From: Lentisphaerae bacterium GWF2_45_14
GTDB lineage: Bacteria; Verrucomicrobiota; Lentisphaeria; Victivallales; GWF2-45-14
DNA: 64,000 nucleotides
NCBI GenBank assembly: GCA_001804785.1
Contig: MHBG01000005.1
Coordinates: 1-64,000, forward strand
Direction of reading: 5' to 3'
Shown in pieces: positions 17,776 through 27,883 of this stretch. Made by a program: the position numbers and the translations under genes. Numbering within the stretch: the first letter of the stretch is position 1; the number at the start of each line of letters is the position of its first letter. The notes under the pieces are model-generated. The model saw only the letters and a list, made by a program, of their open reading frames with translations. It was not told the DNA's origin and searched no databases.

Positions 17776-18636
17776 ATGGAAAAGAAACCTATCACGCTGC
17801 CATACGTTTGGAATACGCCTGTAAACTGCGTCCATCCGCTGACGGCATTTCCATATCCTCTCGGCATAGCCGCGCAGTCCATAACTACGTGCGATTACTA
17901 CTTTGAAGGCAGATTGAGAAATGACGGGAATAGGCGCTGCGGTTTTCAGTACACTCTTGACGGCTCCGGGATATTTCAGGACTCCGGGGGGGAATACGAA
18001 ATAGGTCCAGGAAAAGGCTTTCTTTGGCAAATAGATGATCCTGAAACAATATATTATTACCCGGAAAATTCACGGAAGCCGTGGCGCTTTATCTTCATAA
18101 CATTCTACAATGCAATGGACATGACAATGGAAATGTGTTCACGTTTCGGACACGTCTATCATCTTGCTCCAGAAAATCCCATGATTGCGAATCTCAGGAG
18201 TTTCAGCCGATTCGACGGGACGATGATTGAGATGTCGTCCGGTGAATGCCTGAATCTTATAAGCGGTATATTTGCGGAGCTTCTTGCGTCTGCCCAGGAA
18301 AATGTCCATGAGAGTCCGTCAACCAGCATCGCAAGGCGCGTGAAAAAATATATTCATGAGCATCTCGGAGACTCCTTTACCTTGAAGGATGCGGCGGATT
18401 TTTTGAAAATATCTCAGGAACATCTTTCCCGAACATTCAAAAAAGAGACTGGAATGAGTCCAGTCGAATACGTAAAAAATGAGAAGATAAAAATGGCATG
18501 TGAGCTTCTTAAATCAAGCCCGCTGAGCTGTAAGGAAATACTTACGGAACTTGGTTACGAAAACTCGTCCTACTTTACACGGATATTCAGGAAAGCCGTT
18601 GGCAAATCCCCAAGCGAATACAGGCTCAAAAGGTAA
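17776..18636 (+). CDS. AraC family transcriptional regulator (cupin-like sensor + HTH)
   Basis: C-terminal FTLKDAADFLKISQEHLSRTFKKETGMSPVEYVKNEKIKMACELLKSSPLSCKEILTELGYENSSYFTRIFRKAVGKSPSEYR; SD-like AGGAA before ATG 17776. Confidence 0.9.
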   Translation: MEKKPITLPYVWNTPVNCVHPLTAFPYPLGIAAQSITTCDYYFEGRLRNDGNRRCGFQYTLDGSGIFQDSGGEYEIGPGKGFLWQIDDPETIYYYPENSRKPWRFIFITFYNAMDMTMEMCSRFGHVYHLAPENPMIANLRSFSRFDGTMIEMSSGECLNLISGIFAELLASAQENVHESPSTSIARRVKKYIHEHLGDSFTLKDAADFLKISQEHLSRTFKKETGMSPVEYVKNEKIKMACELLKSSPLSCKEILTELGYENSSYFTRIFRKAVGKSPSEYRLKR

Positions 18637-18639
18637 AGT

Positions 18640-19902
18640 ATGAACAGGGAACAAAAAAGCTGGATACTCTACGATGTCGGAAACTCAGCATATATTCTCA
18701 TCGTAACAACCGCTCTGATGCCAGTTTTTTATAAGAGTTATGCCGCCGTGGGAATGTCTGACAGTGCGTCGACGGCCCAATGGGGGTTCGCTAACAGTGC
18801 CGCCTCACTTGTCCTTGCGCTTGCGGCACCGATACTGGGGACGCTTTCGGACTATAATGGGAACAAGCTCAGATTTCTCAAGTTTTTCATTCTGGCTGGT
18901 ACATTTTCAACGCTTCTGCTTACTCTGATAACGAAGAGTTCGTGGCTCACTGCCCTAATCATATACGCCGTAAGCATGATTGGATATTCCGCGGCAAATA
19001 TATTTTACGACTCACTTCTTCCAGATGTCGCGCAGGGTAAAGACATGGACAGGGTATCCGCTCTCGGTTATGCATGGGGCTACATTGGCAGTGTTATCCC
19101 CTTTGTTCTTGTGATTGGGCTTCTCTTCGCGGGGGAGAAGTTGGGTCTCCAGGCAGAGGCTGTGAAGACGGCCTTCGTCATAACCGCCGCGTGGTGGCTT
19201 CTTTTCTCGCTGCCTCTCCTGAGAAATGTAAAGCAGAAGTATTTCCTGAAAAAGAGAAAAAGATATATTACCCATTCTTTTCTCAGGTTGATTTCCATAT
19301 CCAAAGAGATAGGGAAAAACAAAAACGCGTTTATCTTCATGGCTGCCTATTTTTTCTACATCGACGGGGTCGATACGATAATTAGAATGGCAGTTCCATA
19401 CGGAAAAGATGCCGGGCTGGGAACGGGCGAGCTTCTACTGGCGGTTCTTTTTATTCAGATATTGGCCTTTCCCTTTGCGCTGGCGTACGGGAAAATGTCT
19501 GAATTCTTCGGAGCTAAAAAACTTATTTTCATAGCCATTACTATATATCTTCTCACGGTACTGCTGGGCTTTTTTCTGCCGCAGATACCGGATATCAGGG
19601 TCAAGTCGTGGGTATTCTGGCTGCTGGCCTTTCTGATAGCCACGTCGCAGGGGGGAATTCAGTCGCTGAGCCGTTCGCTTTTCGGGCGGATAATTCCGAA
19701 AGAAAAGTCCGGCGAATTCTTCGGATTCTACAATATCTTTGGCAAGTTTGCGGCGATTGCGGGCCCGTTTATAATGTCGATGGCGATATGGATTACCGGC
19801 GAATCGAAGTACGGAATACTGAGTTTATCGATTCTTTTCCTCGTGGGGGCTGGCCTCCTCTATTTCGTAAAGGAGGAGCATTCCCGAACTATTTCCAAGT
19901 GA
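18640..19902 (+). CDS. MFS transporter, UMF1/Atg22-like
   Basis: WILYDVGNSAYILIVTTALMPVFYK; 12-TM hydrophobicity; SLFGRIIPKEKSGEFFGFYNIFGKFAAIAGP. Confidence 0.85.
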   Translation: MNREQKSWILYDVGNSAYILIVTTALMPVFYKSYAAVGMSDSASTAQWGFANSAASLVLALAAPILGTLSDYNGNKLRFLKFFILAGTFSTLLLTLITKSSWLTALIIYAVSMIGYSAANIFYDSLLPDVAQGKDMDRVSALGYAWGYIGSVIPFVLVIGLLFAGEKLGLQAEAVKTAFVITAAWWLLFSLPLLRNVKQKYFLKKRKRYITHSFLRLISISKEIGKNKNAFIFMAAYFFYIDGVDTIIRMAVPYGKDAGLGTGELLLAVLFIQILAFPFALAYGKMSEFFGAKKLIFIAITIYLLTVLLGFFLPQIPDIRVKSWVFWLLAFLIATSQGGIQSLSRSLFGRIIPKEKSGEFFGFYNIFGKFAAIAGPFIMSMAIWITGESKYGILSLSILFLVGAGLLYFVKEEHSRTISK

Positions 19903-20365
19903 GTGTGTGTGGCTTGGCGCCGTCCTTGAACATGTCGGGGTAGAGCTGCTGGGCGCATTTTGGACAGAGACTGTGCGAAAAGTCCGTATCGGAAAGGTTC
20001 TGTATATATTCCTCTATGGGGTACCAGTAGCCCTCGGCATTGCGGATGTCTTTGCACTGGGAGCAGATGGGGAAACGCCCGTCAAACGAGTTAGGATTAA
20101 TCTCGCTTTTCAAACCTTCAATCTGCTTCAAGTGTTTTTCAGATGTTCTCTTGATCTCTCTTATTTCCTTATCCATGACCTCAATTTTTTCGTTGAGTAC
20201 GGATATTTTTTCATTTTTTTCCTTGAGTTCCTGCTCTGATTTCAAGGTTGATTCGCTGATTTCACGGAGCTTGGACCGCAATTTCAGAGCATGCAGAAAG
20301 ATGAATATCCCTGCCGCCAGGAAAAATAAGGAAGAAAATGCAATTATGTATAGAGCGAAATTCAT
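19889..20365 (-). CDS. TM + coiled-coil protein with C-terminal zinc-ribbon-like domain of signalling proteins
   Basis: N-terminal TM, long heptad region, then FPICSQCKDIRNAEGYWYPIEEYIQNLSDTDFSHSLCPKCAQQLYPD (CxxC...CxxC). Confidence 0.75.
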   Translation of the reverse strand: MNFALYIIAFSSLFFLAAGIFIFLHALKLRSKLREISESTLKSEQELKEKNEKISVLNEKIEVMDKEIREIKRTSEKHLKQIEGLKSEINPNSFDGRFPICSQCKDIRNAEGYWYPIEEYIQNLSDTDFSHSLCPKCAQQLYPDMFKDGAKPHTLTWK

Positions 20366-20464
20366 AAATAAACATGTCCGTTAAATTATTGATACAATAG
20401 CACGCTTGGGAGAAAGTAATATCTCAGAATCTAAAAAAAAGAATGGTGCTGAGAAGTATTTTAC

Positions 20465-21493
20465 TCAGAGAAGCCCTTCTTTTTCGTCTATGCCGAATCG
20501 GATATTCATGCATTGTACGGCCTGACCGGAAGCGCCCTTCGTCAGATTGTCGATGGCGCTTGCCACGATAAGCCTGCCTGTGTGATCATCCAGCACGAAG
20601 CCCATTTCACAGAAGTTTGTCATCGTTACATTTTTAGTGTCGGGAAGTTTGCCATGGGGAAGCACTCTTGCGAAAAATTCATTATCATAGGCTTTCTGAT
20701 AAACCTCTGCCACCTTTTCCTGAGTGCAGCCGGAAGCCGTCTTGAAAAAAATGGTCGAATTTATGCCGCGGTTTACAGGGACAAGATGCGGCACGAAATT
20801 CATCTTTATCTCATCTCTGCCTGCGGCGAACGCAAGCTCCTGCTCTATCTCGGGAAGATGCCGGTGGCCCTTTATTGCGTAAGACCTTACGCTTTCGTTG
20901 CATTCCGGGAAAATATAGGCAAGGTCAACTTTGCGGCCCGCGCCTGAGACTCCGCTCATGCTGGAGGCAATGATTTCCTCATGGGATACTAAACCCGACG
21001 CTAGCAGCGGCGCGCTCGGCATTATGATACTTGTGGGATAACAGCCGGGACACGCGATGAGATCGGCTGTTTTTATGGCGTGCCTGTAGCATTCAGGAAG
21101 ACCGTAGACCGCAGTACTGAGGAGCTCAGGTGCCGGATGATCTTCCTTATAATATTGCTTGTATTTCTCCGGACTTTTTATCCTGAAATCGGCGCTGATA
21201 TCTATTACCTTTACGCCGGAGTTCAGGAGTGGTAGCGCAAATTCGGAGGCGAGTCCATGCGGGAGCGCCAAAAAGGCGACATCGCACTCGGCTGCTATTT
21301 TTCCGGCATCAGGAGCAGAAAACTTTATTTTCTGCTCCATAAAGCGGGGAAAAACCTCCCCTATCGGCTTGTCCGCATACTGACGCGACGTAATTATCTT
21401 TACATCGCAACTTTTGTGGCGGAAAAGAAGACGAAGAAGCTCCTCGCCGGAATAACCCGAGGCACCAACAACCGCGACTCGCACCTTTGACAT
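20465..21493 (-). CDS. argC: N-acetyl-gamma-glutamyl-phosphate reductase
   Basis: VAVVGASGYSGEELLRLL; ACPGCYPTSIIMPSAPLL active-site Cys motif. Confidence 0.95.
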   Translation of the reverse strand: MSKVRVAVVGASGYSGEELLRLLFRHKSCDVKIITSRQYADKPIGEVFPRFMEQKIKFSAPDAGKIAAECDVAFLALPHGLASEFALPLLNSGVKVIDISADFRIKSPEKYKQYYKEDHPAPELLSTAVYGLPECYRHAIKTADLIACPGCYPTSIIMPSAPLLASGLVSHEEIIASSMSGVSGAGRKVDLAYIFPECNESVRSYAIKGHRHLPEIEQELAFAAGRDEIKMNFVPHLVPVNRGINSTIFFKTASGCTQEKVAEVYQKAYDNEFFARVLPHGKLPDTKNVTMTNFCEMGFVLDDHTGRLIVASAIDNLTKGASGQAVQCMNIRFGIDEKEGLL

Positions 21494-21514
21494 AATACGC
21501 TCTGCCGTAGAAGA

Positions 21515-21913
21515 TTAGCGTTTCGAGAACTGGAAACGTTTGCGAGCTCCGGGCTGACCGGGCTTCTTTCTTTCCTTTTCTCTCGGATCGCGAGTAAGCA
21601 TTCCGCTGCTTTTAAGAACAGCGCGCAATGACTCGTCCTGCTTTACAAGAGATCTGGCGATTCCATGCCTTAGCGCGCCGGCCTGTCCGTTTGTGCCGCC
21701 GCCCTTAATAGAGGCTGAAATGTCGAATCTGTCGGTAGAATTTGTCACTGCAAGAGGCTGGAAGATGTATCCGCGGAGCGCTTCCACGGGGAAATACTTC
21801 TTAACATCCATGTCGTTTACTGTGATTTTTCCTGATCCTGGCTGAAGCCTCACGCTTGCGGAAGCGGATTTTCTCCTGCCCGTTGCTTTTATGCAGTCGG
21901 AATTGATAGTCAT
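21515..21913 (-). CDS. rpsI: 30S ribosomal protein S9
   Basis: ATGRRKSASASVRLQPGSGKITVN ... RHGIARSLVKQD ... GMLTRDPREKERKKPGQPGARKRFQFSKR. Confidence 0.97.
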   Translation of the reverse strand: MTINSDCIKATGRRKSASASVRLQPGSGKITVNDMDVKKYFPVEALRGYIFQPLAVTNSTDRFDISASIKGGGTNGQAGALRHGIARSLVKQDESLRAVLKSSGMLTRDPREKERKKPGQPGARKRFQFSKR

Positions 21914-21927
21914 TTCAACTTAACTCC

Positions 21928-22356
21928 TTAAATTTCAAGTTTCTCAGGTTTCTGGGCAGCGTGCGGGTGTTCTCCGCCGGCATATACTTTGAGCTTCCTG
22001 AATACAGCCCTGCCGAGACGACCCTTCGGAAGCATTCCCCATACCGCCTCTTTTACCATGCGCTCTGGCTTTGACTCGCGGATCTGTTCCGCTGTACGCA
22101 GCTTATGGCCGCTTCTGTACCCTGAATATGATTCATAGATCTTATTCTTTTCTTTTGTGCCTGAGAGAGCCACTTTTTCGGCATTGATTATTACAACGAA
22201 TCTGCCCGCGTCAATATGCGGCGTATAAGTTGGAAGGTCTTTTCCGCGGAGGGCATCTGCTATTCTTACCGCCAGCCTGCCGAGTGGAACTCCGGCCGCG
22301 TCAAAAAGAATATATTTGCGTTCGATTTCACCCGGTTTCGCAAGATATGTTTTCAT
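21928..22356 (-). CDS. rplM: 50S ribosomal protein L13
   Basis: VPLGRLAVRIADALRGKDLPTYTPHIDAGRFVVIINAEKVALSGTK; AVWGMLPKGRLGRAVFRKLKVYAGGEHPHAAQKPE. Confidence 0.97.
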   Translation of the reverse strand: MKTYLAKPGEIERKYILFDAAGVPLGRLAVRIADALRGKDLPTYTPHIDAGRFVVIINAEKVALSGTKEKNKIYESYSGYRSGHKLRTAEQIRESKPERMVKEAVWGMLPKGRLGRAVFRKLKVYAGGEHPHAAQKPEKLEI

Positions 22357-22687
22357 TTCGCAATATCTCTGTTGTTCTGTTTTTAATTTTTGTGACCGAT
22401 TTACCTTTGCTTGTCTGGATCGGGATTACAGACTGCAAGGGAACACTAAAAATATCTTCTTTCTTTCGTTTTTCAAACCCCCGTAAACAATTTTCCTTGA
22501 ATATTTATAAGATTTTTAGAAAAAGATGCCGGAGTCAAAGTCAAAGTCCAGATTTAAAGAGCGTCCCCTAATAGGGATCATTAACTGAGATTCGATGTTT
22601 TATGTCTAAAAAAATCAACGTGCAGGCAATAGTTAAATTTCATGCGTAGCTCTGACTCTATCGGCAAAAGACATTCATTCTGGCGGT

Positions 22688-23488
22688 TTAACGAAGAGTC
22701 TTTTTCAAACGCTCTTTGATTATTTCAGCCAATTCGCGAGCCTTTTCCTGCATCGTCCCTACGAGGATACGTGTTTTTCTGGAGATTTCGGGGGCTGAAG
22801 TCTTAATAACCCTCGTGGGAGAGCCTCTGAGTCCGATATTTTCAGAAGAAAGACCGAGCTCTGAGGCGTTGAGTTCTTCAATTCCTTCCTCGAAAAAGCG
22901 GAGGCGCCCTCCAAGTGTACCGAAACGCGGCTCGCAGGCCTCCTTCAGTACGGTCACCAGGGCAGGGAAGAGGATTTCAGTTTCATCGGTGGAGTTTTCG
23001 AAAAGTCTTCTTACCCTGAGTCCTGCGGACGGGCGGTGTATAACTTCAAAGTGACAGACGTTCGCGGCCATTGGAACTCCTAGGTGTTCAGCGACTTCAG
23101 GACCTACCTGGCCGGTGTCGCCGTCTATCGCCTGTTTTCCGCATATTATAAGATCAAAGGGCCCTTTTTTCCTCAAAGCCGTCGAGAGAATAAGCGATGT
23201 CGTCCACGTGTCGCTTCCGGCGAAATGCCTATCGCTGAGAAGAATAACGTTATCGGCTCCTGCCGCCATTGCTCTGGCGAGTACCTCGGAAGAGCGAGGC
23301 GGACCCATTGTAAATACGCTCACTTGCGCGCCGCAGCTATCTTTTATTCTCAATGCGGCCTCCAGCGGAAACTCGTCAAGCGGATTCATAACAGCATCGG
23401 CGCTGCTTCTGACAATCGTTTTTGTTTCAGGGTCTATTGCGACGGAGCCGCTTTCAGGCACCTGTTTTATGCAGACTGCAATTTTCAT
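22688..23488 (-). CDS. etfB: electron transfer flavoprotein subunit beta
   Basis: MKIAVCIKQVPESGSVAIDPET; LIICGKQAIDGDTGQVGPEVAEHLGVPMAANV. Confidence 0.92.
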   Translation of the reverse strand: MKIAVCIKQVPESGSVAIDPETKTIVRSSADAVMNPLDEFPLEAALRIKDSCGAQVSVFTMGPPRSSEVLARAMAAGADNVILLSDRHFAGSDTWTTSLILSTALRKKGPFDLIICGKQAIDGDTGQVGPEVAEHLGVPMAANVCHFEVIHRPSAGLRVRRLFENSTDETEILFPALVTVLKEACEPRFGTLGGRLRFFEEGIEELNASELGLSSENIGLRGSPTRVIKTSAPEISRKTRILVGTMQEKARELAEIIKERLKKTLR

Positions 23489-23568
23489 AGACTTTCAGCG
23501 TTGATTTAAAATTATACGGCAATATAATAATCCACTACATCTAAATCCAGCTAAGTTGCCGGAGAATC

Positions 23569-24336
23569 ATGGGAATCGAAACTATTTCATCTATGCAATG
23601 GGCAGTCTTGGCTCTTTGTGCCCTTCTTACCGGAATAAGCAAAACTGGCGTCCCCGGGATGGGAATACTCTGTGTTCCTTTAATGGCGCTTACTTTTCCC
23701 GCGAAAATGTCTACTGGCCTTCTTCTTCCAATGTTGGCCTTTGCGGATATCGCGGCTGTTTTCTACTACAGACGGCATGGGAACTGGAAACTCGTTTTAC
23801 GGCTGATCCCCTGGGCGCTTGCCGGAATAGTTGCTGCGTCATTGATTATGCCTTTTGTTTCGGACACTCTTCTCCAGCCGGGCATCGGTTTCATTGTGCT
23901 TACAATGCTCGCCCTTAATTTCTGGAGGACCCGAAGTTCAAATGCCTTTTTCGAGAAGCTCCCTCATCACTGGGCATTTTCGGCGGCGATGGGATTTTTT
24001 GCGGGACTCACGACACAGCTTGCCAACGCGGCGGGTCCGGTAATGGCAATATATCTTCTTTCCATGAAGCTTCCGAAAAATGAATTCATCGGTACCGGCG
24101 CTTGGTATTTTCTCATCCTCAACTGGCTGAAGCTCCCGCTTTTTATGGTTGACGGCAGAATATCCTCCTCAACTCTTTCGTGTGACTTCATGCTGATTCC
24201 TATTATTCTTGCGGGGGCCGTCGCCGGGATTTTCCTTCTTAACAAAATCCCTCAAAAATCATTTGAGAAAGTCGTACAATTCCTTGCCGCGGTGGGCGCG
24301 TTAAAGCTGGCCTCTTCGGTATATAAACTTCTGTAA
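23569..24336 (+). CDS. sulfite exporter TauE/SafE family permease
   Basis: ALLTGISKTGVPGMGILCVPLMALTFPAKMSTGLLLPMLAFADIAAVFYYRRH; ANAAGPVMAIYLLSMKLPKNEFIGTGAWYF. Confidence 0.9.
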   Translation: MGIETISSMQWAVLALCALLTGISKTGVPGMGILCVPLMALTFPAKMSTGLLLPMLAFADIAAVFYYRRHGNWKLVLRLIPWALAGIVAASLIMPFVSDTLLQPGIGFIVLTMLALNFWRTRSSNAFFEKLPHHWAFSAAMGFFAGLTTQLANAAGPVMAIYLLSMKLPKNEFIGTGAWYFLILNWLKLPLFMVDGRISSSTLSCDFMLIPIILAGAVAGIFLLNKIPQKSFEKVVQFLAAVGALKLASSVYKLL

Positions 24337-24339
24337 CCT

Positions 24340-26481
24340 TCAGCCGTTAAACCTTATTGCCAGAATTGTCATATCGTCAAACTGGTCTTCGCCGCCTGCA
24401 TGAAGATTTGTCGAGACTTTTACCATGTTTATGAGCTCGGCCGTACTTGAATATTCGGGAGCCTTCGTAAGTTCGGCGATAAGTCTTCCTGTTGTGAACA
24501 TTTCATTGAGCGGGTTCATCGCCTCCGTTATTCCATCGGTATAAAGGAATATAATGGAGCCGGGCGAAAGTTTCAGATCAAATTCGGAAAAGCTTTTTTC
24601 TCCTGCGAGCAGCGGTCCAAGAACTATGCCGGGCGGGATCGAAAGATAGCTGAGACCGTCTGGAACCCTTCCGGCAATCGGCGGATTATGTCCTGCGTTG
24701 CTCATGCGTATCAATCCGGTTTGCAGATCTATTATTCCACAGAGCACTGTGGCAAACATGCAGCTGTCGTTGTCCTGTTCTATCGCGTTATTGACGGTTC
24801 TCAATATCTCGGATGGCGACATCCCGCTCAGCGCTGATGCCTTAAGCAGTGTTTTTACCATGACCATGAAGAGCGCCGCGGGAATTCCCTTTCCAGAAAC
24901 ATCGCCGATACAGAAAAAGAGCTTCGTTTTGGCTGGATCTATGAAGCAGAAATCGTAAAAATCGCCGCCAACTTCTTTTGCCGGTATCATCATGGCATTG
25001 ATGTCGATTTGTTTTATATCGGGGAAGGGCGGGAATATCCGTGGAAGCATTGAGGTCTGTATATCGCTGGCTACCTTAAGTTCCTCGGCCATTCTTTCCC
25101 GGGCGGCGGTAACCTGCTGAAGGTTTTTGATGTAGATTTTTAGGTTGTCGCTCATCTTGTTGAACGTGTCGGCCAGTTCTTCTATCTCGTCTCCGGTGTG
25201 TACTGATATTTTGTAATTGAGGTCTCCTCCGCCTATTCTTGCGGCTCCCGCCTCGAGGGTTCTCACAGGTTCGGTAATCCTGCCTGAGACCATGAGCCCG
25301 GCCCATATTATAAAAGGAATTATTGCCACGCAGATTAGCATATAGAGATACTTGCTTTCCGTAATCTTATCAGCTATGAAATAACTGCTTTTTGTCGATT
25401 CCCCTGATATCTCCTGTTCCATTTTGGATGTGGAGCTCAGGATGTCCTCTTCCGGTATGCCTATTCCGATACTCCAATTTGCGATGTTTACGGGCGCGTA
25501 GGCGGTATAGTAGGTTCCTTTGTCCTGCAGATCACACTTCATTATTCCCGAATGTCCGGCAATCATTTCCGTTCCCAGCCTGCGTATGTCTGGATTTTTA
25601 GAGTTAAGTATATTTATGGAGTTGAATTCATCTTTCCAGTCGAGGAACACGTCATTGAAGTTTTCTTTTGCAATCGCGTTTCCTTTCTCGTCAATCAGGA
25701 AGGCATGTCCGTTCCTTTCGATCTGGTTGGTTATGAATTCGTTATATATGACCTCAATATTAATGTCTATTCCTATCGCAGCGATGGCTTTTCCGTCAAG
25801 GCCGGGGACTGCCTTGCTGCATGTGAGGACGAGCTTGTTGTTTGACGCCGAGGCGTAGGGGCCCGTCCAGACCATCCCGTCGGATTGAATTGTATTCAGA
25901 AACCATTTTCGTTTCCTTGCATCGAATCCGCCCGGCGCGGCAGACCAGGGGTAGACGAAGAATATGCCCGAGGTCGTGGCTATATAGATGTTTTGTATGG
26001 ATGAGTTGTTTGCGCAGATAAACTTAAAGACATTATTCATTCGGGATACGCTTTTCATTTCAGGCATGATGGATTCCTCCTTCACTCCGGGCGCCAGTGA
26101 ATAGTATGAAAATGCCATTCCGTCATCGGGTTTGTTTCGCGATATCTGATGCCATATCACATCCTCAAAAACGGAGTTGTGGCTCGTCAATTCCGCATAG
26201 AGTCTGGTCGCCGCTAAAATCGAAGAAGTTATTCGGAGCAGATTCATGTTGGTTATTACTGCCTGATCCTTTGCCAGATCGATGATTTCTTTTTCAGCCC
26301 TCGCAACCAAGACCTTCTTACTGTCGGCCACGGCGGAATTTCCCAATCGTGAAGATGCCTCAAGCGCAAAGAGACCCAGTTTGTTCATATAGAAGAGGTT
26401 GAGCAGTCCCAGCACTATGAAAATAATGACTGAAAGCAAAAGTAATGCCGCCAGTATTTTATGTCTTATCCTGAGTTTCAT
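24340..26481 (-). CDS. membrane-bound sensor with dCache-like, HAMP and SpoIIE/PP2C phosphatase domains
   Basis: Two TMs flanking a periplasmic Cache-like region; HAMP (ITEPVRTLEAGAARIGGGDLNYKI); DIQTSMLPRIFPPFPD ... EVGGDFYDFCFID ... FFCIGDVSGKGIPAALFMV. Confidence 0.9.
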   Translation of the reverse strand: MKLRIRHKILAALLLLSVIIFIVLGLLNLFYMNKLGLFALEASSRLGNSAVADSKKVLVARAEKEIIDLAKDQAVITNMNLLRITSSILAATRLYAELTSHNSVFEDVIWHQISRNKPDDGMAFSYYSLAPGVKEESIMPEMKSVSRMNNVFKFICANNSSIQNIYIATTSGIFFVYPWSAAPGGFDARKRKWFLNTIQSDGMVWTGPYASASNNKLVLTCSKAVPGLDGKAIAAIGIDINIEVIYNEFITNQIERNGHAFLIDEKGNAIAKENFNDVFLDWKDEFNSINILNSKNPDIRRLGTEMIAGHSGIMKCDLQDKGTYYTAYAPVNIANWSIGIGIPEEDILSSTSKMEQEISGESTKSSYFIADKITESKYLYMLICVAIIPFIIWAGLMVSGRITEPVRTLEAGAARIGGGDLNYKISVHTGDEIEELADTFNKMSDNLKIYIKNLQQVTAARERMAEELKVASDIQTSMLPRIFPPFPDIKQIDINAMMIPAKEVGGDFYDFCFIDPAKTKLFFCIGDVSGKGIPAALFMVMVKTLLKASALSGMSPSEILRTVNNAIEQDNDSCMFATVLCGIIDLQTGLIRMSNAGHNPPIAGRVPDGLSYLSIPPGIVLGPLLAGEKSFSEFDLKLSPGSIIFLYTDGITEAMNPLNEMFTTGRLIAELTKAPEYSSTAELINMVKVSTNLHAGGEDQFDDMTILAIRFNG

Positions 26482-26482
26482 T

Positions 26483-27871
26483 TTATACGTTTTCCTCTTT
26501 TGGAATTTCTATTTCGCAGGCGGGAAGGCTAGCCTCGGAAGAAGCGTCGTCAAGCATCTCCCCGGGGATTTCTTTTCTGACTTTGAGTCCAAGCTTTCGT
26601 ATGTCATCAGCAGTTTTAATGAGGTTGCCGCGTCCGCTCCTCAGTTTTTTTGAAGCCTCTTCATATTTTGAATGTGCCTGATCTATGCTTTTTCCCACGG
26701 ACTCAAGGTCTTCAATGAAGGCACAGAATTTATCGAACATATCGCCTGCTCGTCTCGCTATTTCGGACGCGTTCTTGTTCTGGTACTCCTGACGCCATAT
26801 ATGGGCAATTGTCCTGAGAGTGGCGAGCAGGGTTGACGGGGTCACTATGATAATATTTTTCCGAATAGCCTCTGTGAAAATTTCTTTTTCCGCCGAGACC
26901 GCCGCGGCGAAGGCAGACTCGATGGGGACGAACATCAGAACGAAGTCCAGAGTGTTGAGAGCCTTGAGCGAACTGTAATCCTTTGAACTCAGTCCCGCAA
27001 CGTGGCTTCTTATGGAGGCTATGTGCGCCTTGAGTGCCTTGTCCTTATTCTCCTGGATTTCCGAGGTGCAGAATTTTTCATAGGCGTTGAGTGAGACCTT
27101 GGAGTCGATTACGACACACCTGTTCTCCGGAAGCTTAACGATGATATCCGGCATGAATCTTGAGCCGTCTTCGGCATTCAGTGATTTCTGGGTCTCGTAT
27201 TCATATCCTTCGCGAAGTCCTGACGACTGAAGTATAGTTTCCAGTATCATTTCGCCCCAGTTCCCTTGAGACTTTACATTGCCGCGCAGCGCGCCGCTGA
27301 GATTTTCCGCGTCACGGCTGAGTTGCTTGTTAAGTTCATGAAGCTGACTTATTTTTTCGATAAGCGCGGCACGTTCCTTTATATTTTTCTCGTTGGTTTC
27401 CTCAACTTTTTTCTCAAAGGATTTTATTTTTTCGCCGAGCGGGTTGAGTACGTTTTCGATGTTGGTTTTGCTGATCTCCGAGAATTTCTTATTTTTCTCC
27501 TCGAATATATCGTTTGCGAGATTCTTGAAAAGCTCTGAAAGTTTTTCCTTTGACGCCTCGGTCATCTTCAATTTTTCGGTGCTGAAGTTTTTCTCACTGT
27601 TCAATGCTGTTTCCAGCTCCGCGGCCCTGGCGGTCAGACCTGTGATTTGGCTGGTGAGCTGGTCTTTTTCCGACTCGAGCCCTGAAATCCTTGATTTGAG
27701 TTCCGAGGCCGATTCCGTTTTTTCCCTGAGCCGTTCGTTGGCGACGGATATTTCCGATTGGAAGCGCAGGGATAAGGCTTCCAGCTCGTCTTTGACCCTC
27801 AATCTTATAAAAATATAGGCCGCGAGAGCGCCCGCCGCGCCACCTGATATAAATATGAGAGTGAAAATCAT
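26483..27871 (-). CDS. rmuC: DNA recombination protein RmuC
   Basis: N-terminal TM, coiled coil, QGNWGEMILETILQSSGLREGYEYETQ ... PDIIVKLPENRCVVIDSKVSLNAYE. Confidence 0.93.
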   Translation of the reverse strand: MIFTLIFISGGAAGALAAYIFIRLRVKDELEALSLRFQSEISVANERLREKTESASELKSRISGLESEKDQLTSQITGLTARAAELETALNSEKNFSTEKLKMTEASKEKLSELFKNLANDIFEEKNKKFSEISKTNIENVLNPLGEKIKSFEKKVEETNEKNIKERAALIEKISQLHELNKQLSRDAENLSGALRGNVKSQGNWGEMILETILQSSGLREGYEYETQKSLNAEDGSRFMPDIIVKLPENRCVVIDSKVSLNAYEKFCTSEIQENKDKALKAHIASIRSHVAGLSSKDYSSLKALNTLDFVLMFVPIESAFAAAVSAEKEIFTEAIRKNIIIVTPSTLLATLRTIAHIWRQEYQNKNASEIARRAGDMFDKFCAFIEDLESVGKSIDQAHSKYEEASKKLRSGRGNLIKTADDIRKLGLKVRKEIPGEMLDDASSEASLPACEIEIPKEENV

Positions 27872-27883
27872 AGAAAGATTTCT

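Noticed and set aside
22500-22580. GTCAAAGTCAAAGTCC...GAGCGTCCCCTAATAGGG, possible insertion-element scar
   Set aside because: Short, with no paired copy or terminal repeat visible in the window; cannot be supported.
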